DNA from: Fulvimarina sp.
GTDB lineage: Bacteria; Pseudomonadota; Alphaproteobacteria; Rhizobiales; Rhizobiaceae
Reading direction: 5' to 3'
Length of the DNA stretch: 64,000 bases
Assembly: GCA_002700095.1 (NCBI GenBank)
Contig: PACL01000064.1
Span: 88,984-152,983, forward strand
Shown here: piece by piece, positions 39,866 through 49,600 of the stretch
How the letters are laid out: each line of letters opens with the position of its first letter
Position numbering within the stretch: the stretch's first letter is position 1
Made by a program: the position numbers and the translations under genes
Notes under the pieces: generated by a model
The model's input: the letters and a program-made list of their open reading frames with translations, nothing else
Told to the model about the DNA's origin: nothing
Database searches by the model: none

Positions 39866-40090
39866 GGGTGGCCTCGCCTCGGGAACTGGCACGCGGGAGA
39901 CGGGCGGCTCGGCTCCAGATCCGGCCCGTCCGCCGGATCGCGGACCTTAGTTCCCGGCAACGGCCAAGGTCAATCTTGCAGCGATCGCCGCGAGGGCATA
40001 CGCAGAAAAGGGCAACGAACCTTTCCGCGCATCGCTCACCGCGCGGCCCCCCGCGCCGTACCAGCGCGTTCGCAACAACGGACAGCCGCC

Positions 40091-41113
40091 ATGACGAATG
40101 TTCCCGTCTCGATCACCGACCGCATCGACACCGCAACGGGAGGCATGCGCCTGCGCCGCCTGCGCCAGGCCGACTGGAGCCGCCGGCTGGTCCGCGAGAG
40201 CGTCCTGTCGCCGGCCGACCTGATCTGGCCGATCTTCGTGCGCGAGGGCTCCGGCGAGCCGCAACCCGTCGCCTCAATGCCCGGCGTCTCGCGGCTGTCG
40301 GTCGAGGACTGCGTCGAGGCGGCGAAACGGGCCCGCGATCTCGCCATCCCCGTCGTCGCGCTGTTTCCCTATACCGACCCCGCCCTGCGCGACGAGACCG
40401 GAAGCGAGGCGCTCAACCCCGACAACCTGATCTGCCGGGCGACCCGGGCGATCAAGCAGGCGGTGCCCGAGGTCGGCATCCTGTGCGACGTCGCCCTCGA
40501 TCCCTATACCAGCCACGGCCATGACGGGGTGATGGCGGGAGACCGCATCCTCAACGACGAATCCGTCGAGATCCTCTGCCGCCAGGCGGTCGTCCAGGCC
40601 GAGGCGGGCTGCGACATCATCGGCCCATCGGACATGATGGACGGCCGCGTCGCCTGCATCCGCGGCGCGCTCGACGGGGCCGGCTGCCGCGACGCGATGA
40701 TCATGGCCTACAGCGCCAAATACGCCTCCGCCTTCTATGGCCCGTTCCGCGAGGCGGTCGGCTCCGGCGGCATGCTGAAGGGCGACAAGCGGACCTACCA
40801 GATGGACTACGGCAACAGCGACGAGGCGGTGCGCGAGGCGGCCCAGGATCTCGCCGAGGGCGCCGACATGATCATGGTCAAGCCGGGCCTGCCCTATCTC
40901 GACATCCTCGCCCGCCTCGCCCGGGAGTTCGGCGTGCCCACCTTCGCCTACCAGACCTCCGGCGAATATTCGATGATCATGGCAGCGGTCCAGAACGGCT
41001 GGCTCGACGGCGACAAGGCGATGGTCGAGACGCTGACCGCCTACAAGCGCGCCGGCGCTTCCGGCATCCTCACCTATTTCTCGCCGAAGGTGGCGGCGAT
41101 GATGCGGGGGTGA
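40091..41113 (+). CDS. hemB: delta-aminolevulinic acid dehydratase (porphobilinogen synthase)
   Basis: The 340-residue product condenses two 5-aminolevulinates to porphobilinogen for heme synthesis. The Schiff-base lysines lie in AYSAKYAS and IMVKPGLPYLD. The metal loop reads CDVALDPYTSHGHDG, with Asp in place of the zinc cysteines, so it is the magnesium-dependent type. The ATG at 40091 precedes MTNVPVSI; the frame open to 39404 is a shadow. Heme made here also feeds the oxidase cluster upstream. Confidence 0.97.
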   Translation: MTNVPVSITDRIDTATGGMRLRRLRQADWSRRLVRESVLSPADLIWPIFVREGSGEPQPVASMPGVSRLSVEDCVEAAKRARDLAIPVVALFPYTDPALRDETGSEALNPDNLICRATRAIKQAVPEVGILCDVALDPYTSHGHDGVMAGDRILNDESVEILCRQAVVQAEAGCDIIGPSDMMDGRVACIRGALDGAGCRDAMIMAYSAKYASAFYGPFREAVGSGGMLKGDKRTYQMDYGNSDEAVREAAQDLAEGADMIMVKPGLPYLDILARLAREFGVPTFAYQTSGEYSMIMAAVQNGWLDGDKAMVETLTAYKRAGASGILTYFSPKVAAMMRG

Positions 41114-41423
41114 GGGATGCGGGGATAGCGCCGCCTTTGGCCGCTGGCACGGTGATGCGGGACACACTCCGCCTTTCCCATCCCACCCTTGACCTTTTCC
41201 AGTCTCCCGGCGACGGTGGGCGAATGCCCGCACCAGATGCGCCGGGTTCAGCCGGAAGAGACCTGCCATAAGCGCTTCGCCGCCCATCGCCGCACCCTTT
41301 GCCGGCATCGGTTCGTCCGGGCCGGTCGCCCGCTTCGTCAGGCGCCGCGCCAGGGGCCGCACTCTTCCCGTTCTGGCGGTCACGCTCGCCATCGTCGCCG
41401 TCTGGTATCTCGCGGCGATCGGC

Positions 41424-42212
41424 ATGAACTTTGCGACCGAGACCGACAAGCTCGCCCGGGCCGGCGACTACACCAGCCTCGACGTCGTCGCAGCGACATG
41501 GTCCGCCCAGCGTCCGGTGCTGCCCGCCCCGCATCAGATCGTCGCGGAGCTCTGGAAAACCACGGTGGATGTCAGCCCGACCTCGCCGCGCTCGCTCGTC
41601 TTCCATGGTTGGGTGACGCTCTCCTCAACACTGCTCGGCTTCGTCTTCGGCTCCGTCCTCGGCGTTCTCATCGCCGTCGGCATTCTGTTTTCGAGGACCC
41701 TCGACAAGGCGCTGATGCCCTGGGTGGTGATCTCCCAGACGATCCCGATCCTCGCCATCGCGCCGATGGTCATCGTGGTGCTGAACGCCGTCGGCATTCA
41801 GGGGCTTCTGCCCAAGGCCTTCATCTCCACCTATCTGTCCTTCTTCCCGGTCACCATCGGCATGGTGAAGGGCCTGCGCGCGCCCGACCGCATGCTCACC
41901 GACCTGATGCGCACCTATTCGGCGAGCCCGCTGCAGACGCTTCTCAAGCTGCGGTTTCCGGCCTCGCTGCCGTTCCTCTTCACCTCGATGAAGGTGGCGG
42001 TCGCCGCCAGCCTGGTCGGTGCCATCGTCGGCGAGCTGCCGACCGGCGCCGTCGCCGGCCTCGGCGCGCGGCTTCTCGCCGGCTCCTACTACGGCCAGAC
42101 CATCCAGATCTGGTCGGCGCTGGTGATGGCGTCGGTCATGGCCGCCGTGCTGGTCTGGCTGGTGGGGCTCGCCGAAAAGGCGGCGCTCAAGCGACAGGGG
42201 GCGCGGCCATGA
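41424..42212 (+). CDS. ABC transporter permease (first), N-terminus probably further upstream
   Basis: From the ATG at 41424 this gives 262 residues with at least five membrane helices and the EAA-type loop (MRTYSASPLQTLLKLRFPASLPFLF). It is a BPD_transp_1 permease of the nitrate/taurine/thiamine-precursor group. The frame stays open upstream and encodes a clear first helix (LPVLAVTLAIVAVWYLAAIG) before this Met, so the true protein is longer. No ATG, GTG or TTG exists in frame; an ATA at 41268 sits 8 bases after GGAAGAG. Either a rare start codon or a sequence error is involved. Its stop overlaps the second permease by four bases. Confidence 0.85.
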   Translation: MNFATETDKLARAGDYTSLDVVAATWSAQRPVLPAPHQIVAELWKTTVDVSPTSPRSLVFHGWVTLSSTLLGFVFGSVLGVLIAVGILFSRTLDKALMPWVVISQTIPILAIAPMVIVVLNAVGIQGLLPKAFISTYLSFFPVTIGMVKGLRAPDRMLTDLMRTYSASPLQTLLKLRFPASLPFLFTSMKVAVAASLVGAIVGELPTGAVAGLGARLLAGSYYGQTIQIWSALVMASVMAAVLVWLVGLAEKAALKRQGARP

Positions 42213-43198
42213 GCCCCGCCCGCCTCGCCCCGGCCCTGCGTTCAGATAGCAAGGCACCGCCCACCGGGCGGATCGGGGCGCTGGCGCTCCTTGCCGGCCT
42301 CTTCGCCGTCGCCGCCCTCGTCCTCCTGCCGGACGGCGGCTGGCTGATCGTGCTGGCGTCCCTCGCCTTCTGGATCTCGGCCTCGGCGCTGACCGCCACG
42401 CTGGCGCGCCTCGAGCCGACATCGCCCGCTGCGCGCCGGGCGCTCTCGCTGCTCATCCCGCTGGTCTTCGGCCTGACGCTCCTCCTTCTCTGGGAGTTCG
42501 CGGTGCGCGGGCTCGCCGTGCCCTCGGTCCTGCTGCCGCCGCCGTCGGCCATCGCCGCAACGATCGCCGCCTCGACGCATCTCCTCTGGGCCGATTTCGT
42601 CCAGACCTTCCTCAAGGCCGTTCTCGCCGGCTACGTCCTCGGCTGCGGTGCCGGCTTCCTCACAGCCCTGCTCGTCGACCGCTCCCCCGTTCTGAAGCGC
42701 GGCCTCCTGCCCATCGGCAATCTCGTCTCGGCGCTCCCGATCGTCGGCGTCGCGCCGATCATGGTCATGTGGTTCGGCTTCGACTGGCCGTCCAAGGCCG
42801 CCGTCGTCATCGTCATGACCTTCTTCCCGATGCTGGTGAACACGGTGGCGGGCCTGAACGCCTCCTCTGCCATGGAGCGCGACCTGATGCGCACCTATGC
42901 CGCCAGCCACGGACAGACGCTGATGAAGCTCAGGCTGCCGGCGGCGCTGCCCTTCGTCTTCAACGCCCTGAAGATCAACGCCACCCTCGCCCTCATCGGC
43001 GCCATCGTCGCGGAGTTCTTCGGAACGCCGATCGTCGGCATGGGCTTTCGCATCTCCGCCGAGATCGGCCGCATGAACACCGCCATGGTCTGGTCGGAGA
43101 TCGCCATGGCCGCCCTTGTCGGCTCGCTATCCTACGGCCTCGTCGCACTGATCGAGCGGCGCGCGACCTTCTGGCATCCGTCGATCCGCAAGGGATAG
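42209..43198 (+). CDS. ABC transporter permease (second)
   Basis: The 329-residue product has about eight membrane helices (three before the conserved core) and the EAA loop MRTYAASHGQTLMKLRLPAALPFVF, nearly the same as that of the first permease, so the two form a heterodimer. It overlaps the first permease (ATGA) and precedes the binding-protein gene by 39 bases. The family transports small organic compounds such as pyrimidine precursors or riboflavin. Confidence 0.92.
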   Translation: MSPARLAPALRSDSKAPPTGRIGALALLAGLFAVAALVLLPDGGWLIVLASLAFWISASALTATLARLEPTSPAARRALSLLIPLVFGLTLLLLWEFAVRGLAVPSVLLPPPSAIAATIAASTHLLWADFVQTFLKAVLAGYVLGCGAGFLTALLVDRSPVLKRGLLPIGNLVSALPIVGVAPIMVMWFGFDWPSKAAVVIVMTFFPMLVNTVAGLNASSAMERDLMRTYAASHGQTLMKLRLPAALPFVFNALKINATLALIGAIVAEFFGTPIVGMGFRISAEIGRMNTAMVWSEIAMAALVGSLSYGLVALIERRATFWHPSIRKG

Positions 43199-43237
43199 GC
43201 GCGCCGTCACCGCAACCAGCAACAGGGAAACATCGCC

Positions 43238-44233
43238 ATGAAAGCATCACTGATCGGCGCGGCCGTCCTTCTCGGCGCCGCCAGTCTCGCCGGCTCCGCC
43301 AGCGCCGCCGACCCTTTGACCCTGCAGCTGAAATGGGTCACGCAAGGCCAGTTCGCCGGCTATTACGTCGCCAAGGAGAAGGGCTATTACGACGAGGTCG
43401 GCCTCGACGTGACGATCAAGCCCGGCGGCCCGGACATCGCGCCTGAGCAGGTGATCGCCGGCGGCGGCGCCGACGTCATCGTCGACTGGATGCCGGCCGC
43501 GCTGGCGGCCCGCGAGAAGGGGCTGCCGCTGGTCAACATCGCCCAGCCCTTCGCCAAATCCGGCATGGAGCTGACCTGCCGCAAGGAGACGGGCATCGCG
43601 AGCCCCGAGGATTTCAAAGGCAAGACCCTCGGCGTCTGGTTCTCCGGCAACGAATATCCGTTTCTGTCCTGGATGTCGAAGCTCGGCCTCTCCACCGAAG
43701 GCGGCGAGGGCGGCGTCACCGTCATCAAGCAGGGCTTCAACGTCGACCCGCTGATCCAGAAGCAGGCCGACTGCATCTCGACCATGACCTACAACGAATA
43801 CTGGCAGGTCATCGACGCCGGCATCCCCGAGGACGAGCTGACGGTGTTCAAATACGAGGACCAGGGCGTCGCCACCCTGGAAGACGGCCTCTACGTCCTC
43901 GAGGACAGCCTTGCCGACCCGGCGACCGTCGACAAGCTCGCCCGCTTCGTCGCGGCCTCTATGAAGGGCTGGGCCTACGCCGCCGAAAACCCCGACGAGG
44001 CGGCCGGCATCGTCCTCGACAACGACATGACCGGCGCCCAGACCGAAGAGCACCAGAAACGCATGGTCCGCGAGATCAACAAGCTGGTCGACGGCTCCGA
44101 CGGCACCCTCGACCCCGCCGCCGCCGAGACCACCGTCTCCGTCCTGATGGGCGGCGGCTCGGACCCGGTGATCACGAAGAAGCCGGAGGGCGCCTGGACC
44201 ACCAAGGTCACCGACAAGATGAAGGACATGTGA
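43238..44233 (+). CDS. NMT1/THI5-like periplasmic substrate-binding protein
   Basis: The 331-residue product has a signal peptide (about 1-23, ASAAD) and the NMT1/THI5 binding-protein fold: LQLKWVTQGQFAGYYVAKEKGYYDEVGLDV and the cysteine-bearing loop MELTCRKETGI. Related proteins bind thiamine pyrimidine precursors or riboflavin; the ligand here is unknown. It follows the two permeases. No ATPase gene lies in this cluster. Confidence 0.92.
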   Translation: MKASLIGAAVLLGAASLAGSASAADPLTLQLKWVTQGQFAGYYVAKEKGYYDEVGLDVTIKPGGPDIAPEQVIAGGGADVIVDWMPAALAAREKGLPLVNIAQPFAKSGMELTCRKETGIASPEDFKGKTLGVWFSGNEYPFLSWMSKLGLSTEGGEGGVTVIKQGFNVDPLIQKQADCISTMTYNEYWQVIDAGIPEDELTVFKYEDQGVATLEDGLYVLEDSLADPATVDKLARFVAASMKGWAYAAENPDEAAGIVLDNDMTGAQTEEHQKRMVREINKLVDGSDGTLDPAAAETTVSVLMGGGSDPVITKKPEGAWTTKVTDKMKDM

Positions 44234-44240
44234 GGGCTCG

Positions 44241-44262
44241 CGCGAGGCCTTCGCGCCTCGCG
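44241..44262 (+). terminator. hairpin after the binding-protein gene
   Basis: An 8-pair stem, CGCGAGGC (44241-44248) with GCCTCGCG (44255-44262), lies 8 bases after the stop. No T tract follows. Confidence 0.35.
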
Positions 44263-44427
44263 GATCCTGCCTCGGCCCTCATCGATCACGGCCAGACGGC
44301 CGGTTCGGCCGGGGCATGCCCGAGGCGGCTCGGGCTCGTCCGAGGCTCGCGAAGGGCAGATGCAGGACATGCGCGCTTTGCTGGCAGTCCATCCTCGGGC
44401 AGCCAGCGCGGCGTCCGAAACCCCACC

Positions 44428-44453
44428 AAGGCCGGCGCACAATCGCCGGCCTT
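44428..44453 (+). terminator. perfect 10-pair GC hairpin, possible terminator
   Basis: AAGGCCGGCG (44428-44437) pairs perfectly with CGCCGGCCTT (44444-44453) around a 6-base loop. The A-rich start and T-rich end of the stem are typical of intrinsic terminators, though the T run is only two bases. It separates the importer genes from the tRNA. Confidence 0.5.
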
Positions 44454-44475
44454 CGCCATTCCGGCGCCTTCGGTG

Positions 44476-44504
44476 TTGATTGTTGGCCGGCGATTCCGTA
44501 TCAG
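44476..44504 (+). promoter_or_regulatory. possible sigma-70 promoter of tRNA-Lys
   Basis: TTGATT (44476-44481) and TATCAG (44499-44504) are 17 bases apart and would start transcription about 24 bases before the tRNA. Both hexamers match the consensus at four of six positions. Confidence 0.4.
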
Positions 44505-44534
44505 GCCCCCTGTCACGGACACATCGTCCGTCGC

Positions 44535-44610
<76 letters not shown>

Positions 44611-44926
44611 ACGAAATCAATGGTTTATCAGGAAAAACGGCGCGTCTCCGTGCGCCATGCCGGGATTCCGGACTTTACCGGGGATCCCCTTGTTTCGCGG
44701 CAGTTTGAGAAGCGGCGCCGCGCCTGCGTGTCGCAAGCGCGCGCCCAACATCCAAACCGATGATGTGATCGGACCACCTGATAAGGGACCGAGCGTTCCA
44801 GGCGCTGATGTCCGCCATGCGACACCCCGGCCTGTCCGGTAGAACCGGCCTATCGCTCCGCCATGCCTGGCCGCTCTGCAGCGGCGCCCGGCAGGCGCTC
44901 GATCGCTCATACGGCGGGAGCGATCT
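44611..44926. other. intergenic, no gene seen
   Basis: This 316-base stretch follows the tRNA. It contains a perfect hairpin adjoining the sulfotransferase stop (44901-44925). No integrase, direct repeat of the tRNA end or small gene was seen. Confidence 0.5.
44901..44925 (-). terminator. hairpin directly after the sulfotransferase stop codon
   Basis: GATCGCTC (44901-44908) and GAGCGATC (44918-44925) form a perfect 8-pair stem with a 9-base loop, one base beyond the stop codon on the minus strand. No T tract follows. Confidence 0.4.
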
Positions 44927-46549
44927 CTAGCTTGCCGGATACTTTTGACCAGCGGCCTCGTACAGTGCGAGGTCGACGGCGTTCTCCGCCAGGATGCGTT
45001 CGCGAACGTCGTCACTCAGTTCGGCCAGCGCCCGTTCGAGCTTCTCCGCGATGCTCGCATGCGAGGCATCCGTCGCATTGGCGCGGATGTCGGCCGCTTC
45101 GAAACTCGGAAAGTCCTGCTTGAGATAGGTCTCCATCCGCTGGCTGGCGCCGGCGAAATCTTCCACCAGCCCGACGAAGGGCAGGCGCTCCAGCGCCCGG
45201 AACGCCGCCGATCGGACGTCGGTGTAGGTGCGGTCGTCGAAGGCCGCGAAGCGACGCGCCTGGAAATTCCGGAAGGCGAGGTCGCCGGGGATGTCCAGAC
45301 GCGCCTTCACATAGTCCGAAAAGCCATGCTGCTTCGCCAGCCTCGCACCCAGCGTGTCGGCGTTCTGCTGGCGTTCGAAGGCATAGGCCGAGCGGATCCG
45401 CAGGATCGGATGACGCAGGAAGACGATCGGCCGGACCGACAGGGCGGCATCGTCATGGCCGAGCCACCAGTCCCCGGTATGGGTGGAGACGGCGTCGTAC
45501 TGGTCGAAGGTGCGGATGAAGCCGTTGGTGAGGTCGGCGTTGGAAAAGCCGCCCCGCCCGGGAAACTCCACCTCCGTCCAGCGCTTGCCGAAGTTGCGTT
45601 TCAACAGCTCGTCGACCGAAGAACCGGCGTTCTTGAAGATATGGCAGTGGAGCACGACTGTCCGCTGCCGCCGCGTGATGACGTTGAAGGCCGAAACGCT
45701 CCTCGCATTCGTAAGCAGGTGGGTCCGGCCGGTCAGCTGCTTCTGGTCGCCGCGCTCGATGAGGCAACGCCCGGCGAGCGTGACCGCCTCCTGCGGCACC
45801 GGCGCACCATGGGCTGAAGACAGGAGCGCGTCGCAGTCACGCAGGAATCGCGGCATGAAGGGTGGCGGGACGACGCCGAGAGACGCCGCCTGTGCTGGAG
45901 GACGCACCCATCTCCGCAGCCTGTCGGGCGATCCTCCTTTGAGGCCCAGCCCTTCGAAAGTGGCGACCGGATCGGCGCAGAACCGTTCCCAGCCGATGAC
46001 CCGCGCATCGTCCGGCGCATGGCACAGCATCTCGGCCCAATAGTCGGCGAGGAGATCCGCCGCTCGCGCGAAGGAGAGACCATCATGGCGAGACAAGGAG
46101 GCCATGATCGCCAGGGGTGAACGGTGGACCAGCAGGACCTGCGGCGAAAATCCTCGCGACGACGCGATGCTCAGCCACATCGGCAGCGTCAAAGCGAGCC
46201 GGGGATCATGGCAGACGACGTCGTCTTCGCTGGCGGCGAAAGCCTCGTCCCAGACCCTTTCCGCCACCGCGCCGAATGACCCGGCACACCAGGCGGCGAA
46301 GTCCACGCTGGAAAAGTCTTCCCACTGCAGCCAGAGCGGAATGTGGTCCCAGCTGCCGCCGGCCAGATGGAGCAGCCGGTCGTTGAGACGCATGACCGCC
46401 GCCGCGGGATCGAAGGCCGCATCCGCGCCGTCCTGTGCGAGCGGGGCGGTTTCCACTCCAGGCTGCAATCGAGCAAGGCTCAAGGCACCCGCCACGGCGG
46501 ACGTTCCCGATCGGTGCATGCCGATCACGAAGAATGCTTTGCGCGTCAT
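44927..46549 (-). CDS. two-domain sulfotransferase-family protein
   Basis: The 540-residue product contains two PAPS-type sulfotransferase-like domains. The first opens with GMHRSGTSAVAG (residues 10-21, the 5'-phosphosulfate loop) and runs to about 250. The second begins with HCHIFKNAGSSVDELL near residue 298, like the HxPKTGGT loop of Golgi-type carbohydrate sulfotransferases, and has the 3'-phosphate motif FLRHPILRIRSAYAFER. Enzymes of the second type sulfate sugars. Acceptor and activity are unknown. No PAPS synthesis genes are near. It lies 138 bases downstream of the giant glycosyltransferase, probably in one transcript. Confidence 0.85.
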   Translation of the reverse strand: MTRKAFFVIGMHRSGTSAVAGALSLARLQPGVETAPLAQDGADAAFDPAAAVMRLNDRLLHLAGGSWDHIPLWLQWEDFSSVDFAAWCAGSFGAVAERVWDEAFAASEDDVVCHDPRLALTLPMWLSIASSRGFSPQVLLVHRSPLAIMASLSRHDGLSFARAADLLADYWAEMLCHAPDDARVIGWERFCADPVATFEGLGLKGGSPDRLRRWVRPPAQAASLGVVPPPFMPRFLRDCDALLSSAHGAPVPQEAVTLAGRCLIERGDQKQLTGRTHLLTNARSVSAFNVITRRQRTVVLHCHIFKNAGSSVDELLKRNFGKRWTEVEFPGRGGFSNADLTNGFIRTFDQYDAVSTHTGDWWLGHDDAALSVRPIVFLRHPILRIRSAYAFERQQNADTLGARLAKQHGFSDYVKARLDIPGDLAFRNFQARRFAAFDDRTYTDVRSAAFRALERLPFVGLVEDFAGASQRMETYLKQDFPSFEAADIRANATDASHASIAEKLERALAELSDDVRERILAENAVDLALYEAAGQKYPAS

Positions 46550-46687
46550 TGCGTCTTCCGCATCATTGGCTTGTCGGCCGTTCGCCTTCCGGCAAGGCGA
46601 CGTGCCTCGAAGGCATCGCGGCGGCCGGAAGGCGGCGGCGGATCCTGGAGCAGGGCCGGTCCGGCGATGACCGCCCTCCCTTTTCTC

Positions 46688-49600
46688 CTACAGCGTGAAG
46701 TAGATGTCCGCCGCCTGGAAGGCCTTGCGCATGGTCTGCTGTCCCCGCTGCACTGAGAAGCTCTCCTTCACGAAGTCCCGCCCGTTGGTGGAGAGCTTCA
46801 TCCAGAGGTCGTCCTTCGTCAGCAGGCTGACGATGTGGTCGGCCCACATGGAAGGATCCTCCGCGATCAGGCAGTCATAGCCGCTTCGCAGCCCGGTCCC
46901 CTCGGCCGCCACCGGCGAAAGGACGCAGGGAACGCCCCTCGCCAGGGCGCCGAGCACCTTGCCCTTGATGCCCGCGCCGCTGCGCAGCGGCGCGATGAAG
47001 ACGCGGTGACGATCGTAGACGTCGGCGAGATCCTCGGCGAAGCCATGGGCCGTGACGTTGTCACCTTCCAGCGCCCGGATATTCGCGCCCATGGCGCTGC
47101 CATAGATGTGGAACACCTCGCTCGGCCGCTGGCTGAGGACGATCGGCAGCACCGCTTCCGTGAACCACTCGACCGCCTGGACGTTCGGCGGATGCCCGTA
47201 GCTGCCGAGAAACGAGAAGCCCTGACGCCCCGCGAGCGGAGCGATCGTCTCGCTCGCCCGAACGACCCAGGGCGCCCGGACGACCTTCACCGCGTTCAAG
47301 GCGTGGGACATGATCACGCTGTGCTCGACGTCGTTGTAGGACAAGGTCAGATCCGCCTTGCGCATCACCGCCAGCTCGTCGTCGCGGATCCTGGCGACAT
47401 CGGCCAGCCTCGCGTCGTCCCTGGTCTCGATCGCCGAGCGCAGCTCGCGCAGGAAGTGCAGGTCGGCATTCATGAACAGGATCTTCGCGCGCGGCGCCAG
47501 CCGGCGGATCATGTCGATGTATTTCGCCGCGATCTGGTAGCGGGTGATGTAGAAGACGTCGAACTCGGCAGCCCGCTTCTCGAGAAAATCCGCCACCGAG
47601 ATCGCAAAGGGGGCATGGATGGTCTCGACCCCCTGCCGCGACAGCTCGTCGGTGTAGTGACCGAGATAGGCGACGTTGTCGGGAACGAAGGTGACCTTGA
47701 AGCCGAGCGACTGCACGAGCTTGATCTCTTCGAGGGCCGCATAGCTTCCCGCGTCCCGGTCCGGACGCGGGGTCGCGTAGTCGATGAAGGCGACGCGGCC
47801 GACGATGCCGCGGTCCTTTTCGATGTCGACATTCTGGCCTTCTTCTCCTGCCGATCGATAGGCCGACGCCCAGCGCTGCTTGAACTTCGGCCGATTGACC
47901 TCCTGATACCGCTTCATGCCGGAGGTGATTTCGGTGCCGCTGGTCCTGCCCTCGTAGTGATAGACGAGGGACAGGGGCGCGAACATCGTCTTGTATCCCG
48001 CCGCGCGAACCTTGAAGGCGACGTCCGTGTCCTCGAAATACATCGGCTCGAGATAGCTCGACAGGCCGCCGATCTCGTCCCAGACGGACTTGCGGACCAT
48101 CATGGCGGCGCCGGACAGATAGTCGGCCTGGCGCGTATAGGAGAAGCGCGGCTCGAAGGGGTTGGCGCCGCGGCCGTAGTTCCACGGATTGCCGGACCGC
48201 CAGACGATGCCGCCGGCATCCTGCAGGCGGCCGTCGGGATAGACCAGCTTGGAGCCGGTCAGGCCGACGTCGTCGAAGCGCCTGAAGGGCTCGATCAGTT
48301 CGTCGAGCCAGCCCGCCGTCGGTTCCGTGTCGTTGTTCAACAGGACGACGTATTCGCCGCGCGCCGCCGCCACGCCCTCGTTGCAGGCGCGGATGAAACG
48401 CTGGGGCATCTCGTTGTGGATCACGGTGATCCCGCTGACGAGTTCGCCGAGCCGGGCGGTCTCGTCGGACGAGCCGTCGTCGACGACCACGACCTCGAAG
48501 GTCGCCTCATTCGCGGCGAGAAGCAGCGCGCAGAGGCAGGAATAGGTGATGTTGAACTTGTTGTGGGCGGGAATCACGATGGAGACCTGCGGGGCGGTGT
48601 AGATCTTGAATGCCAGCGGGCGATAGTCCCGCCTCGTCAGGAAATCGAACCCCTTGGTCACCACGTCGTGGGCATGGGCGAGCTGCTCGGCCTCGCCCTT
48701 GTCCGAGATCTTGGCGACAGCCCGGCCGAGCGACGTGTAGCGGTGCGAGGCCTGCTGGGCCAGGCGGTAGGGAAGCGGCGAGCGGGTTTCCCGACAGATG
48801 ATGTCGTAGCTCGTCATCACCGCCGGGAAGGCTTCGTAGGTTTCGTAGAGGACGAAGAGGCCATGCCTGTCACGGATCGCCACGTGGTGGATCCCGCCGT
48901 CGAGCAGGAACTCCGGCAGCGGCACGCTTCCCCTGCCGATCCCCAGATGGGCATCCGAGACATAGGCCCCGTCGACATAGAGCGTGTAGACCCCGTCCTC
49001 GGTGGCGTTCACATGGAGCGATCTGCCGCTGAAGCTCGGGTCGGAGAAGGCGCCACGGGGCCGCTCGGGCAGCGTGATGACCTGATCCTTGACGACGACG
49101 CTGCTCGCCCCGACCACATAGGGATTCAACTTTGCCATGAATTCCTGCGTGCCTGCCTGGCTGGCCCCCAGCACGTAGGGCGCCGGGCCTTCGCTCTGCG
49201 TGGCCGGATGGAGTTGCGGGTTGCTGATGAACAGATAGGGCGGGACCACCGATGTCTCGTCGGCGTGGTCGATCTCGACCGACACGGTCAGTGTCGCTGC
49301 ATCGACCGCGCGGGCGAAGGTGGCCAGCAACGGCTTGTGGAGGGAGACGTCGCGTCCGCCGGGATGGTCCGGCGTGATGTAGCCTTCGCTGGATTGCACG
49401 ATGCTGCCGGCCGCGTCGCGCAGTTCGATCGTGATGTTGGCCGACATGCGGTGCGCGGCGAGAAGCGCTCTGAAGACGAGAGCGTCCGGGCACGCCTGGA
49501 GGATCCGCTTCCGCCCCAATGTCAGTTCGAACCTGTCGCCGGCGCGCGCGCCGTCGAGACGCAGCATCAACGTCGTCCCCTTGGGCACGGTCCAGTCCGG

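Larger units (their letters stand above)
44234..44534. other. intergenic with two hairpins and tRNA promoter
   Basis: This 301-base gap holds two strong hairpins after the binding-protein gene (44241-44262 and 44428-44453) and the promoter candidate of the tRNA gene. No gene was seen. Confidence 0.55.
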
